Shown one piece after another: positions 8,051 to 17,208 of a stretch of 62,740 nt of DNA. The stretch is taken from the NCBI RefSeq assembly GCF_002153425.1, contig NZ_KZ119600.1, positions 4,522,442-4,585,181 of the forward strand, given 5' to 3'. The DNA comes from Litchfieldia alkalitelluris. GTDB taxonomy: Bacteria > Bacillota > Bacilli > Bacillales > Salisediminibacteriaceae. Position 1 is the stretch's first letter. Every line of letters begins with the position of its first letter. The translations under genes were made by a program, and so were the position numbers. Below the pieces are notes generated by a model. It made no database searches and was not told the origin of the DNA. It saw only the letters and a list, made by a program, of their open reading frames with translations.

Positions 8051-9733
8051 TTACATTTTTTCAGGAGCTACTACACCGACTAAGTCAAGGGCATTTGCAA
8101 TAGTCAGGCGTACTGCTTCCATTAGGGCAAGGCGAGCCTTCGTAAGCTCTGCATCATCTTCGTTAATTACTTTTTCAGCATTATAGAAGCTGTGAAGTGC
8201 TTGGGCAAGCTCGTATACGTAGTTCGTCATTCTGTGAGGAGCACGCTTCTTCGCCGCATCCGTCACCGCTTCAGGGTATTCACCTAATTTTTTCATCAAA
8301 TCAAGCTCTTTCTCAGACTTCAAGAGATCTAAATTCAACTCGCTAGGGGAAGCCGCTGCCACGTCATAACCGGCATCTGCCGCCTGGCGCAGCATACTAC
8401 AAATTCGGGCGTGCGCATATTGAACGTAATAAACAGGATTCTCCGTTGACTGTGATTTAGCTAAATCTAGGTCGAAATCTAGATGAGTGTCTGCAGCACG
8501 CATAGCAAAGAAATAACGGGTTGCATCTATACCCACTTCCTCCATCAACTCACGCATTGTAACAGCCTTTCCTGTACGCTTACTCATCTTCACCTTCTCG
8601 CCGTTTTCAAACAGGTTCACCATCTGAATAATTTGGACACTTAATTGGTCTTCCCTATAGCCAAGGGCTTGAACTGCCGCTTTCATACGAGGAATATAGC
8701 CGTGGTGGTCAGCTCCCCAAATATTAATGAGCTCCTCAAATCCTCGGGCAAACTTATCCTTATGGTAAGAAATATCAGGCGTCAAGTACGTATAAGATCC
8801 ATCGCTTTTTACAAGAACACGGTCTTTATCATCACCGTAAGTCTTGGAGCGGAACCAAAGTGCCCCATCCTCTTCATACGTTTCACCTCGACGATCCAAC
8901 TCCTCTAAAACATCCTTAACTTTCCCACTCGTATACAAGGAGGTTTCTGAAAACCAGTTGTCAAAGCGGACACGGAAGTCCCCTAAATCATTTTGCAGCT
9001 TATCGAGCTCGCGCTTTAAGCCGTATTCTTTTAAAAATGCTAGACGCTCTTCGCTTGATTGATCCTTAAAACGGTCTCCATATGTATCCACGATTTCTTT
9101 CGCGAAACCAATGATATCTTGACCGTGGTAACCATCCTCTGGCATCGGACGATCTTCACCTAGCTCTTGGAAGTAGCGAGCCTCAATAGAAGTGGCCAAA
9201 TTATCAATTTGGTTACCAGCATCATTAATGTAGTACTCTCGTGCCACATCGTATCCTGCCTTTTGTAATATATTACAAAGAGAATCACCAACTGCCGCTC
9301 CACGGGCATGTCCTAAATGAAGTGTTCCTGTCGGGTTTGCGGAAACGAACTCCACTTGGATTTTCTTCCCTTGTCCAAAATCAGTAGAACCAAACTTCTC
9401 ACCTTGTTCCAAGACTGTAGACACTACTTTTGCTAAATAATCCTTCTTCATGAAAAAGTTAATGAATCCAGGTCCCGCAATATCTACCTTCTCTACACTG
9501 GCACGTCCCATATCCAAATGCTTTACAATATCTTCAGCAATCATTCTTGGTGCTTTTTTCGCGATTCTTGCTAGCTGCATTGCCATATTTGTTGCATAAT
9601 CACCGTGATCCTTATCCTTTGGTGATTCAATGACGACTGCAGGAACTTCCTCTTCCGTTGCTAGTCCAGCTGCAACGACAGCCGACACAATTTCCTGCTT
9701 CAATTGTTCCTTCACCTGTTCCACTTGGCTCAT
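8051..9733 (-). CDS. argS: arginyl-tRNA synthetase
   Basis: Class I synthetase that charges tRNA-Arg in the cytoplasm. 560 residues, near the 556 typical of Bacillus. The ArgS N-terminal additional domain comes first, then the HIGH signature HLGH (139-142) in [13 protein letters not shown], then KMSKRTGK at about residue 385, and an alpha-helical anticodon-binding end with the DALRF-like C-terminus. It overlaps the ywiB stop by 4 bp (ATGA), which indicates translational coupling. Confidence 0.98.
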   Translation of the reverse strand: MSQVEQVKEQLKQEIVSAVVAAGLATEEEVPAVVIESPKDKDHGDYATNMAMQLARIAKKAPRMIAEDIVKHLDMGRASVEKVDIAGPGFINFFMKKDYLAKVVSTVLEQGEKFGSTDFGQGKKIQVEFVSANPTGTLHLGHARGAAVGDSLCNILQKAGYDVAREYYINDAGNQIDNLATSIEARYFQELGEDRPMPEDGYHGQDIIGFAKEIVDTYGDRFKDQSSEERLAFLKEYGLKRELDKLQNDLGDFRVRFDNWFSETSLYTSGKVKDVLEELDRRGETYEEDGALWFRSKTYGDDKDRVLVKSDGSYTYLTPDISYHKDKFARGFEELINIWGADHHGYIPRMKAAVQALGYREDQLSVQIIQMVNLFENGEKVKMSKRTGKAVTMRELMEEVGIDATRYFFAMRAADTHLDFDLDLAKSQSTENPVYYVQYAHARICSMLRQAADAGYDVAAASPSELNLDLLKSEKELDLMKKLGEYPEAVTDAAKKRAPHRMTNYVYELAQALHSFYNAEKVINEDDAELTKARLALMEAVRLTIANALDLVGVVAPEKM

Positions 9734-10185
9734 TGCATTTCATCCTCCTTTATTTTTACACGCATATCATAATCTCCCGCCTTTGATCCTTGCAGCTGAA
9801 GACTGTACCGTAAACGGATCATACCACTGCCAACACTATTTCCTGTGCGTTCGTTCCAATCAAACAAGACATCCTTTGTCTTTGTGCGCATAGCCATTGG
9901 ACCGTACGGACTTTGATACATTCCCTCAGTAGTCGTGCCCGGTATAAATCGCTGATTCATGGAGATGGCTCCTTTACGTAACACGGTCATCTCATTACCT
10001 TGTATTTTAACAGTTTGAACTGTCTCTGCTTCGTCACCTTCTATAGGCTCGAGAAAACGAAGAAATACTGCCCTACCTTTTTCAAACATATGTCCTTTAG
10101 TAGAAAACGAATTAGTATCTTTTTGTGAACCGTCTTTAATAATTGTTGTCATTTCAATCATTACGGGTATTCCATTGGAATTCAT
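9730..10185 (-). CDS. ywiB: DUF1934 family beta-barrel protein YwiB
   Basis: 151 residues matching the YwiB/DUF1934 family found directly upstream of argS in Bacillus. It is predicted to form a small calycin-like beta barrel (alternating strands such as [35 protein letters not shown]). The function is unknown. ATG at 10185 follows GGCGGGGA. First gene of a two-gene operon with argS. Confidence 0.85.
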   Translation of the reverse strand: MNSNGIPVMIEMTTIIKDGSQKDTNSFSTKGHMFEKGRAVFLRFLEPIEGDEAETVQTVKIQGNEMTVLRKGAISMNQRFIPGTTTEGMYQSPYGPMAMRTKTKDVLFDWNERTGNSVGSGMIRLRYSLQLQGSKAGDYDMRVKIKEDEMQ

Positions 10186-10559
10186 AACATCCCCGCCTTT
10201 TCATTAGTAACCTATGTATTATATCGAATTTTGGCCTTTTTCTTCAAGCCTAACCTTTTTAGATAGAATTTCTACCTAGCCTATGAAAAAATCATTCTTT
10301 GTTTCTGAATAAGTCTACCTTGAAATAAGGTTTGTTGAAACAACCTCAGGTGGAAGTCTACCCTAAAAATATGCTCTTTGAAACAGACGAGGTCCTTCAA
10401 GTTTTTTATAGCAAAAAGAGGCTAGGTCATATCATGTTTCACTGAAAATACGAACGGCAATAAGTAAATTTCCGAATAGCAGTTATCACTATTCTATTTG
10501 GTTCGTATTCTCAATGATTAAAAACATTCATGTACCCGCCTCTGTATTTGAGCGCTCTA
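10186..10559. other. 374-bp intergenic stretch
   Basis: Holds GGTTTGTTGAAACAACCTC near 10328, a short relic of the GGTTTGTTGGAACAAAC element also seen at 18640 and 33306. No gene and no clear speB terminator are seen. Confidence 0.4.
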
Positions 10560-11435
10560 TTATTTTTTTGTCCAGCCAAGAAGCATTTCTCGCACGAATT
10601 TACTTGCAGCGATAGCCGTTTGGTCCGCAGCATCATAAGGAGGAGAAACCTCTACTAAGTCACAGCCTACAACATTAATCTCAGAATTTGAAATAGCTAC
10701 GATTGCTTCAAGAAGTTCTTTTGATGTGATTCCGCCTGCTTCTTGCGTTCCTGTTCCTGGGGCTGCTGCTGGGTCTAGTACATCAATATCGATGGTGACA
10801 TAGACAGGTCGTCCCTTTAACTTTGGAAGCACTTCCTTTAAAGGAGCAGCTACCTCGTATTTTGCCATATACATTCCTGATTCGTTGGCATACTGGAATT
10901 CTTCTCTCATACCAGAACGGATACCAAAGGAGTAAACATTCTCTGGCCCGATTAACTCACATGCTTTTCTAATAGGCGTGGAGTGTGATAATGGCTCCCC
11001 TTCATATTGTTCTCGCAAATCGGCGTGAGCATCAATATGAATGATAGCTAAGTCATCATATTTTTTAAAAAAGGAGCGAATGATCGGCCAAGATACAAGA
11101 TGTTCTCCCCCAAGTCCAAGAGGGAATTTTCCATCATCTAGGAGCTTGTCCACAAATTGTTCGATCATATCGATACTCTTTGCTGCATTACCGAACGGCA
11201 AAAGCATGTCCCCTGCATCATGGAAGTTTACTTCTTCTAGGTGTCGATCCATATATGGGCTGTACTCCTCTAATCCGATAGACACTTCACGAATTCTATT
11301 CGGACCGAATCTAGATCCTGGGCGGAAGCTTACAGTATAATCCATCGGCATGCCAAAAATGACGACATCACTTTTTTCATAGGAGCCATTTCCCATAATA
11401 AATACTTTTCCTGAATAAGCATCATCGAAAAACAT
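10560..11435 (-). CDS. speB: agmatinase
   Basis: Mn-dependent ureohydrolase converting agmatine to putrescine and urea. 291 residues. All family metal motifs are present: GGEH, HIDAHADLR and DIDVLDPAAAPGTGTQEAGG. Start ATG follows AAGGGGGCG. It lies 12 bp downstream of speE, forming the Bacillus speE-speB polyamine operon: SpeB makes putrescine and SpeE turns it into spermidine. Confidence 0.97.
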   Translation of the reverse strand: MFFDDAYSGKVFIMGNGSYEKSDVVIFGMPMDYTVSFRPGSRFGPNRIREVSIGLEEYSPYMDRHLEEVNFHDAGDMLLPFGNAAKSIDMIEQFVDKLLDDGKFPLGLGGEHLVSWPIIRSFFKKYDDLAIIHIDAHADLREQYEGEPLSHSTPIRKACELIGPENVYSFGIRSGMREEFQYANESGMYMAKYEVAAPLKEVLPKLKGRPVYVTIDIDVLDPAAAPGTGTQEAGGITSKELLEAIVAISNSEINVVGCDLVEVSPPYDAADQTAIAASKFVREMLLGWTKK

Positions 11436-11447
11436 TGGTGCGCCCCC

Positions 11448-12275
11448 TTATTCCGTCAAATCCTTCACAAACTTCGGTAGAACGAAAGATGCAAAGTGAA
11501 TTTCTGGTGTGTAGTATTTCGTTTCCATATCTGTGAATCGTTCCTTCGGAGTTTCTAATGGATCATGTTTCTTAGATCCCATCGTAAATGTCCAAAGTCC
11601 ACTTGGATATGTTGGAATATTCGCAGTATATAGGCGCGTTACCGGGAACGTTTCCTTCACATCACGATATGCATTTTTAATTAGATCTTGATGGAACCAT
11701 GGGTTATCTGTTTGCGCAACAAACAATCCGTCTTCCTTTAGCGCTTTAGAAATGCCTTCGTAAAAACCTTTTGTAAATAAATTCACGGCAGGGCCTACTG
11801 GTTCCGTTGAGTCAACCATAATTACATCGTATGCATTCTCACTTTGAGCAATATGCATAAAGCCGTCCCCAACTTTCACTTCTACTCGTGGGTCTTCTAG
11901 CTTACCTGCGATAGATGGAAGATACTTTTTCGAATACTCGATAACTTTCCCATCAATATCTACTAACGTCGCTTTTTCTACTTCTGGGTGCTTTAAGATT
12001 TCACGAATAACGCCACCATCTCCGCCACCTACAACAAGAACATGCTTAGGATTAGGGTGAGTATGTAAAGGCACGTGAGCCACCATCTCATGATAAACGA
12101 ACTCGTCCTTTTCCGTCGTCATCACCATTCCGTCTAGAAGCAGCATGTTACCGAACTCAGCAGTTTCGACCATGTCTAACTGTTGAAAATCCGTTTTCTC
12201 ACTGTGATACGTCTTTTTCACACGCATTGTAATCCCAAAATCCTTCGTTTGCTTTTCTGTATACCAAAATTCCAT
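11448..12275 (-). CDS. speE: spermidine synthase
   Basis: Aminopropyltransferase making spermidine from putrescine and decarboxylated SAM. 275 residues from ATG at 12275, close to the 276 of B. subtilis. A GTG three codons earlier overlaps the AGAGGTG ribosome site and is not the start. Rossmann-like SAM-binding motif [18 protein letters not shown], catalytic Asp region [10 protein letters not shown] and the N-terminal WYTEKQT strand are visible. First gene of speE-speB. Confidence 0.97.
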   Translation of the reverse strand: MEFWYTEKQTKDFGITMRVKKTYHSEKTDFQQLDMVETAEFGNMLLLDGMVMTTEKDEFVYHEMVAHVPLHTHPNPKHVLVVGGGDGGVIREILKHPEVEKATLVDIDGKVIEYSKKYLPSIAGKLEDPRVEVKVGDGFMHIAQSENAYDVIMVDSTEPVGPAVNLFTKGFYEGISKALKEDGLFVAQTDNPWFHQDLIKNAYRDVKETFPVTRLYTANIPTYPSGLWTFTMGSKKHDPLETPKERFTDMETKYYTPEIHFASFVLPKFVKDLTE

Positions 12276-12435
12276 TCCAATCACCTCTATTTTCTATCTT
12301 TCACTCTGAACTAGTTATAAAACATATTATCCATTCCAGTTTATTGTCAGCGGAAGCTATTCATTTTATCCAGTCTCAGTGTAACAAGAGAATTATAATT
12401 CATCGTTGGAAAAATAGGAAATGTTTTTTATACAA

Positions 12436-12466
12436 GTATATCCAAGTAGTGGTTGTGGAAAACTGT
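12436..12466 (+). promoter_or_regulatory. candidate SigF-like promoter for pbpG
   Basis: GTATA (12436-12440), 16-bp spacer, then GGAAAACTGT (12457-12466), roughly matching a forespore SigF promoter (GYATA-N16-GGNNANAHTR) but with mismatches. pbpG of B. subtilis is expressed in the forespore. A weak call. Confidence 0.3.
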
Positions 12467-12522
12467 GGTAATAACTCTAAATTTATTCAATTCGAGCACG
12501 ATTTACTTAAGGGGTGACATAA

Positions 12523-14649
12523 GTGGAGGTATTGACTAGAAGAGCTTATCGCAAAAAGAGGAAGCGCAAGCTAAAAAGGCTATTCCAAGCATTCATACTT
12601 TGTATTACCATAACCCTCGGCGCAATAGCCGCCGTTGTCACATATGCATATCAACTGGAACCTCCATCATTATCTGTTCCTGAAACTACTGTATTGTACT
12701 CCAAGAATGATGAAGTGATAGGTGAGTTCCACCATGGACAAAATCGCCACTGGATCCCAATTGAAAACATGGGCGATGCCATTGTCGATGCCACCCTTGC
12801 AATAGAAGACAGGCGCTTTCACGATCACTACGGACTAGATTTTTACCGAATTGGTGGTGCTGTAGTCGCGAATTTAAGGGCTAACTCCATGGCACAAGGT
12901 GGAAGTACTATTACACAACAATATGCAAGAAACCTTTATTTAGATCACTCCAAAACATGGACAAGAAAGTTAAACGAAGCACTTTATGCTTTAAGACTAG
13001 AGCTTCATTATTCGAAAGAAGACATATTAGAAGGGTACTTAAATACAATCTATTACGGTCATGGTGCCTATGGAATTGAAGCAGCTGCGAATGTTTACTT
13101 TCAAAAACATGCAGAAGATTTAACCCATGCTGAAGCAGCGTTATTGGCAGGCATTCCAAAAGGACCAAATATATATTCCCCATTTGTAAACGAAGAGCGG
13201 GCGATAGAGCGCCAGCAAGTTGTATTAAGCACGATGGTAGAGAGTGGGTTTATTACATCAGAGGAGCGACAAGAGTATGCAAACGAACCACTCGAGTTTT
13301 CACTAAATGAAGATTATAATGCTAGGAAAATAGCACCTGCCTTTCAAGATGTCGTTCGAAGTTTTTTAACAGATGAACTGAATATAAGCGAGGAAGTCAT
13401 TGAATCAGGAGGGCTAGAAGTACACACCACCCTAGACCCAGACATGCAGAAAAAAGCAGAGGACGCCCTTTTCAGTCAAATTGGGGACGAAGAAGAGTTA
13501 GAGGCCGCATTTGTTGCAATGGACCCTCGAACTGGTGAGGTAAAAGCAATGATTGGGGGCACTAATTATACAGAAGGTGGATTCAACCGAGCAACGATGG
13601 CAAACAGGCAGCCAGGGTCTACGATTAAACCATTTTTATATTACGCTGCCTTAGAACATGGTATGAGACCTAACTCCATGTTAAAAAGCGAATACACTAG
13701 CTTTTTATATGAAGGTGCACAGGAGCCATATCAGCCTGAAAACTTTAATGACAAATATAAAGATGATTATATTACAATGCTACAGGCATTAGCTGTTTCA
13801 GATAATATTTTTGCTGTGAAAACTCATTTTCTACTTGGTTTTGACACCTTAGAAAAAACAGTGAGGCGGTTTGGAATTGAGAGTCCGATGAATTCTGCGT
13901 TTCCTGCTGTTTCCTTAGGCTCATCTGAGGTTGGTGTAATGGAGATCATTAACGCCTATAGTCCTTTCGCTAACGGTGGATACGTTGTAGAACCTCAGTT
14001 TGTTACAAAAGTAGTTGATAGAGATGGAGATATTTTATATGAAGCCGACAATGAGCCAATACAGGAGTTAGATCCTTCGTTAACGGCAATTATGACCAAT
14101 ATGATGGAAGGTGTATTTGAACCAAATTTACGTGTGCAAGGGATAGCAAATCCTACTGGAAGCAGTGTGTCTGGTTACTTTGACCGGCCAATTGCAGGAA
14201 AAAGTGGAACTACTGAAAATGATAGTTGGATGATAGGATATACGCCTCAGCTTCTATCTGGAGTCTGGGTTGGATATGACAACCCTAAACGCCTAGAAGG
14301 AATGAGTGGACATACGAAGGAAATCTGGGCTAAATTTATGCATGATGCCTTAGAAGGTGAAGTTAAACTCCCTTTTCCAACGACTGATAATGTGATAGAA
14401 GTAGATATTAATCCTGAAACGGGAATGCTGGCAACAGATGATTGTCCTGTAAGTCGCCCTACCCTCTTTTATGTGGGAACCCAACCTACGGAATATTGCA
14501 CTGAGCATATAGAGGAAGAGGTGGAAGAGCAACCGAAAGACCCTAATAAAAAGTCAGAAGAAGAGAAAAAAGAAAAATGGTTAGATCGCTTTTTCGATTG
14601 GATTGGCGGAGATCCCGAGTTACCAGACAATGTCGTTGTAGTAGATTAG
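12523..14649 (+). CDS. pbpG: class A penicillin-binding protein (PBP1A family, PbpG/PBP2d-like)
   Basis: Bifunctional peptidoglycan glycosyltransferase/transpeptidase, 708 residues, GTG start behind AAGGGGTG. A Lys/Arg-rich N-terminus precedes one membrane anchor (about 20-42). GT51 domain: Glu95 in EDRRFHDH and GGSTITQQYARNLY. Transpeptidase: S366-T-I-K369, S426-D-N428, K560-S-G-T563. The C-terminal tail is rich in Glu and Lys. Position beside speE-speB and ywhD matches B. subtilis pbpG, whose product helps make spore germ-cell-wall peptidoglycan. Confidence 0.95.
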   Translation: MEVLTRRAYRKKRKRKLKRLFQAFILCITITLGAIAAVVTYAYQLEPPSLSVPETTVLYSKNDEVIGEFHHGQNRHWIPIENMGDAIVDATLAIEDRRFHDHYGLDFYRIGGAVVANLRANSMAQGGSTITQQYARNLYLDHSKTWTRKLNEALYALRLELHYSKEDILEGYLNTIYYGHGAYGIEAAANVYFQKHAEDLTHAEAALLAGIPKGPNIYSPFVNEERAIERQQVVLSTMVESGFITSEERQEYANEPLEFSLNEDYNARKIAPAFQDVVRSFLTDELNISEEVIESGGLEVHTTLDPDMQKKAEDALFSQIGDEEELEAAFVAMDPRTGEVKAMIGGTNYTEGGFNRATMANRQPGSTIKPFLYYAALEHGMRPNSMLKSEYTSFLYEGAQEPYQPENFNDKYKDDYITMLQALAVSDNIFAVKTHFLLGFDTLEKTVRRFGIESPMNSAFPAVSLGSSEVGVMEIINAYSPFANGGYVVEPQFVTKVVDRDGDILYEADNEPIQELDPSLTAIMTNMMEGVFEPNLRVQGIANPTGSSVSGYFDRPIAGKSGTTENDSWMIGYTPQLLSGVWVGYDNPKRLEGMSGHTKEIWAKFMHDALEGEVKLPFPTTDNVIEVDINPETGMLATDDCPVSRPTLFYVGTQPTEYCTEHIEEEVEEQPKDPNKKSEEEKKEKWLDRFFDWIGGDPELPDNVVVVD

Positions 14650-14905
14650 AAAAGCGGAAGTGCCTTGGTCATCGGCCACAAAAACTGCCTCTTCCTCTGC
14701 TAGTAACACTCTGGAGTTTATCCGTCGAGGCAACTCGTAGCTTACTCGTGATGTAAACGCTAGTTGGAGTAGTTAATTCGAAGAAGCTATCGTGAGATAA
14801 AGGAAACACAACGAACGTAGTGAGTTGATGTTGACTTATCGTAGACGAGGTGAAGGAAGTTTCTTGGGCTGATAGGCACTGGAGCTAGACATTAATTCAA
14901 AGAAA
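14649..14905. repeat. dispersed structured element, full copy (about 250 bp)
   Basis: Starts AAAAGCGGAAGTGCCTTGGT and ends GGGCTGATAGGCACTGGAGC before TAGACATTAATTCAAAG. The ends are inverted (GTGCCTTGGTCATCGGCC against GGGCTGATAGGCAC), so the whole element could fold. Incomplete copies occur at 14934-14972, 24335-24410, 24690-24802, 24871-24901 (reversed) and 31365-31400. Similar elements are widespread in Bacillaceae intergenic DNA. Confidence 0.65.
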
Positions 14906-14933
14906 ATACTTTTTTTGAAACCTATTTGAACCG

Positions 14934-14972
14934 AAAAGCGAAAGTGCCTTGATCATCGGCCACAAAAACTGG
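14934..14972. repeat. truncated left end of the dispersed element
   Basis: Repeats the first 39 bp of the element at 14649 with two or three changes, directly before the pbpG terminator. Confidence 0.6.
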
Positions 14973-14986
14973 TATTTATCAAAATG

Positions 14987-15030
14987 AAAGGCAGGCGAAG
15001 GAATTTAAACTCCTTCGCCTGCCTTTTTGT
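14987..15030. terminator. bidirectional terminator between pbpG and ywhD
   Basis: A perfect 16-bp stem, AAAGGCAGGCGAAGGA (14987-15002) with its complement at 15011-15026, loop ATTTAAAC, T-tract after it. Serves the convergent genes pbpG and ywhD. Confidence 0.9.
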
Positions 15031-15145
15031 CTTAGTCTATCTTAGTGTGTGTGTCGAATTTAAGTTTACTCATTAAGGCACATTTTCGCAAGACCTCTAA
15101 AGTAATTTTTAACCTGTTCACAAAATAGACACATTTAGCCCTCCG

Positions 15146-15676
15146 TTACATTCCCAAATCTTCTTTTAATTGATCAGAAGAGTTATCCCACATGTCATTG
15201 TTAAATTCCTTTAAGTAATTCCTTAAAACTACTTTTGACTTTTCGTCCATTTGGTCCACGATAATTCTCCCTTTAAGGGATTTATCCATATTGTTTACAT
15301 GCTCAGGCAAGCTTTTATAGCCACGACGAATTTCTCGGTCAACTGTTAGTTCACATGCAGCGACACCACTATATGCCGGCTTTCCATTAATGTGATCTAC
15401 AGTTACCCATACAAGCCAGTAAGGCTTTCCATTTGGAACTTGATCTTTTTCTTTTAAAAACTTAATTCCTTTTTCTACAGAGCTGCGGGCATGAAGCGCG
15501 CCCATATCAACAAATGCCTCTCCTTCATTCACATCAATAAACACAGGAGATACGTTATTCAAATTCAGCGTTCCTGCACCGTATCCACCATGCCCATCAT
15601 TAGAGTCAGAGCTTAATATATTGAACCCTTGCCCTCGTTTACTGTTTTTCTTTTTATATTCATCAAACAAATCCAT
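15146..15676 (-). CDS. ywhD: YwhD family protein
   Basis: 176 residues, close to B. subtilis YwhD (172). Features: N-terminal KRGQGFNILSSD, a Gly-rich GHGGYGAGTLNLNNVSPVFID, and a helical C-terminus. Soluble; no catalytic motif recognised; function unknown. Its place beside pbpG and ywhB is conserved in Bacillus. ATG follows GTGAGG. Confidence 0.85.
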   Translation of the reverse strand: MDLFDEYKKKNSKRGQGFNILSSDSNDGHGGYGAGTLNLNNVSPVFIDVNEGEAFVDMGALHARSSVEKGIKFLKEKDQVPNGKPYWLVWVTVDHINGKPAYSGVAACELTVDREIRRGYKSLPEHVNNMDKSLKGRIIVDQMDEKSKVVLRNYLKEFNNDMWDNSSDQLKEDLGM

Positions 15677-15936
15677 GATGAAAACCTCACTTTCAAGTTA
15701 GTTAATTATATTTGAATCTAATTATTTGTGTATACATGTAGTCTAGTTTCGTCATTCCCCATTTAGTTTATCATATCTAGTTTTTCAGATGCACATAGGA
15801 GAAACTGACAAAGGGTTATTAATACAATATTCTGGTGGATACCACTGGTCACGTATAAAAACATCCAGTATATTAGTAATAACCGTATAATGTACCCTAA
15901 TAAAAAATAATATAAAATGAAATGAGGTCTTTTATT

Positions 15937-16122
15937 ATGCCAATCGTAACTGTAAAAATGCTAGAAGGACGTTCAGATGATCAAAAGAGAGCACTTGTGG
16001 AAAAGGTAACTGAAGCAGTGTCAGAAACAACTAACGCTCCAAAAGAAAGAGTATCAGTTGTCATTGAGGAAATGTCTCCAGCTAATTTTGGTGTTGCTGG
16101 AAAGCGTCCGAGCGATTCATAA
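15937..16122 (+). CDS. ywhB: 4-oxalocrotonate tautomerase family protein
   Basis: 61-residue tautomerase. The start is placed at ATG 15937, not the upstream in-frame ATG at 15922, because GAGGT lies before 15937 and because the family needs Pro directly after Met: the product begins M-PIVTVKML, so Pro becomes the N-terminal catalytic base. A downstream VVIEEMSPANFGVAGKR matches the family end, including the Arg cluster. Small homohexameric enzyme in relatives; physiological substrate in Bacillus unknown. Confidence 0.92.
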   Translation: MPIVTVKMLEGRSDDQKRALVEKVTEAVSETTNAPKERVSVVIEEMSPANFGVAGKRPSDS

Positions 16123-16338
16123 TTTAATGCCCAGTTACTAGGTTAACCAGTTTGGTTTTTGTTTTGGGAGACATAATCAAAAATAACACTTCATTAATCA
16201 GATCAATTCAACAACTGGATTGGTCTGTTTATTTTTGTAGATATTTAAGAGTTATTACCCCTTTTAAAACTATATACAGAAATCAACTAACAACGGTTGT
16301 GCATATTGCGTATAGGGGGGTGGGGGGCGAAGATTGAT
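16123..16338. other. gene-free spacer with a G-rich tract
   Basis: Positions 16313-16328 read GGGGGGTGGGGGGCGA immediately before array 3. The short frame at 16152-16337 lacks a ribosome site and is not called. Confidence 0.45.
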
Positions 16339-16632
16339 TGCTCTTATTGACAGTTTTGCAATTTCGAGCTACGAATCTGCCGTTATTACATGCTCTTATC
16401 GACTGTTTTGCGTTTCTGAGCTTCAAAACTGTCGATAACCTATCCTCTTTTCGACAGTTTTGTGTTTTCTAACATCAAAACTGTCGGTAACCCATGCTCT
16501 TACCGACAGTTTTGCGTTCCTGAGCTTCAAATCTGTCGGTATTCCTTGCTCTTTTCGACAGTTTTGCGTTTCTGAGCTTCAAAACTGTCGATAACCTATC
16601 CTCTTTTCGACAGTTTTGTGTTTTTTAGGATC
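16339..16632. repeat. tandem array 3: six 52-bp palindromic units
   Basis: Left arms (CGACAGTTTTG and variants) begin at 16348, 16400, 16452, 16504, 16556 and 16608, exactly 52 bp apart. Right arm CAAAACTGTCG ends 35 bp after the left arm start. Linker resembles ATAACCTATCCTCTTTT. The last unit loses its right arm where it runs into the ywgA terminator. The unit layout is that of array 5 (same 35+17 split, shared GCTCTTACCGAC). Confidence 0.92.
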
Positions 16633-16660
16633 AAAAAAACACCGCAAATATTGCGGTGTT
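16632..16660 (-). terminator. intrinsic terminator of ywfO-ywgA
   Basis: AACACCGCAA (16638-16647) pairs with TTGCGGTGTT (16651-16660); on the minus strand a T-run follows. It abuts array 3. Confidence 0.85.
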
Positions 16661-16688
16661 TAAAAGCAAATTCTATTTACATTGAAAT

Positions 16689-17204
16689 TCAACTAACCTG
16701 CCCTTGGGAAGACGCCTTTAGCCTATCAATAAACTGATAAGCTTCCTCGAGGTCAGTTTCCGTGTAGTTCTGCTTTGCCTTCAATGTATAGACCTTATCC
16801 GCCACTTCCTCCTTAGGAAGATCATCAAAATAAAGGATAGTCGAAACTAGCTCAAGGAATTTAGCACTTTGCTCATTGAGCTCATTTAAAATCCCCTTTT
16901 CTTCCGGCAATTCATAGTTAGATAAATTAAGGAACTCGTCCCCTTGCTCAGATAGCGTATAACGATATTGATAATACCCCGCCTTTTTCTCTCTCACTTC
17001 CTCTACAAAAGAGAGGTGGCACATCTCCTCCATGCGGAGATTTAGTTCTTCTGAGTAGGGTCCATAAAAGTGAAACTGATATTTTTCAAAAAAAGGAAAG
17101 TTCATTTTCTTCGCAATATAGATAAGCTTTTGCAGCTTTTTTCGCCCAACAATTTCCCCAGTTTGCTTAAAGACAGCTAATAGCTTAGCATGCTCGTTTA
17201 ACAT
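16689..17204 (-). CDS. ywgA: YwgA family protein
   Basis: 171 residues matching YwgA, conserved downstream of ywfO in Bacillus. Begins with a helical region holding GRKKLQKLIYIAKKMN, then FHFYGPYSEELNLRMEEM, a pattern shared with SocA/Panacea-like (DUF4065) proteins, followed by YTLSEQGDEFL (winged-helix-like) and a helical tail. Soluble; function unknown. It starts 4 bp after the ywfO stop, so one operon. Confidence 0.82.
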   Translation of the reverse strand: MLNEHAKLLAVFKQTGEIVGRKKLQKLIYIAKKMNFPFFEKYQFHFYGPYSEELNLRMEEMCHLSFVEEVREKKAGYYQYRYTLSEQGDEFLNLSNYELPEEKGILNELNEQSAKFLELVSTILYFDDLPKEEVADKVYTLKAKQNYTETDLEEAYQFIDRLKASSQGQVS

Positions 17205-17208
17205 TTCA

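Noticed and set aside
16152-16337. 61-codon frame after ywhB
   Set aside because: No ribosome site, ends in a G-tract, no recognisable motif.
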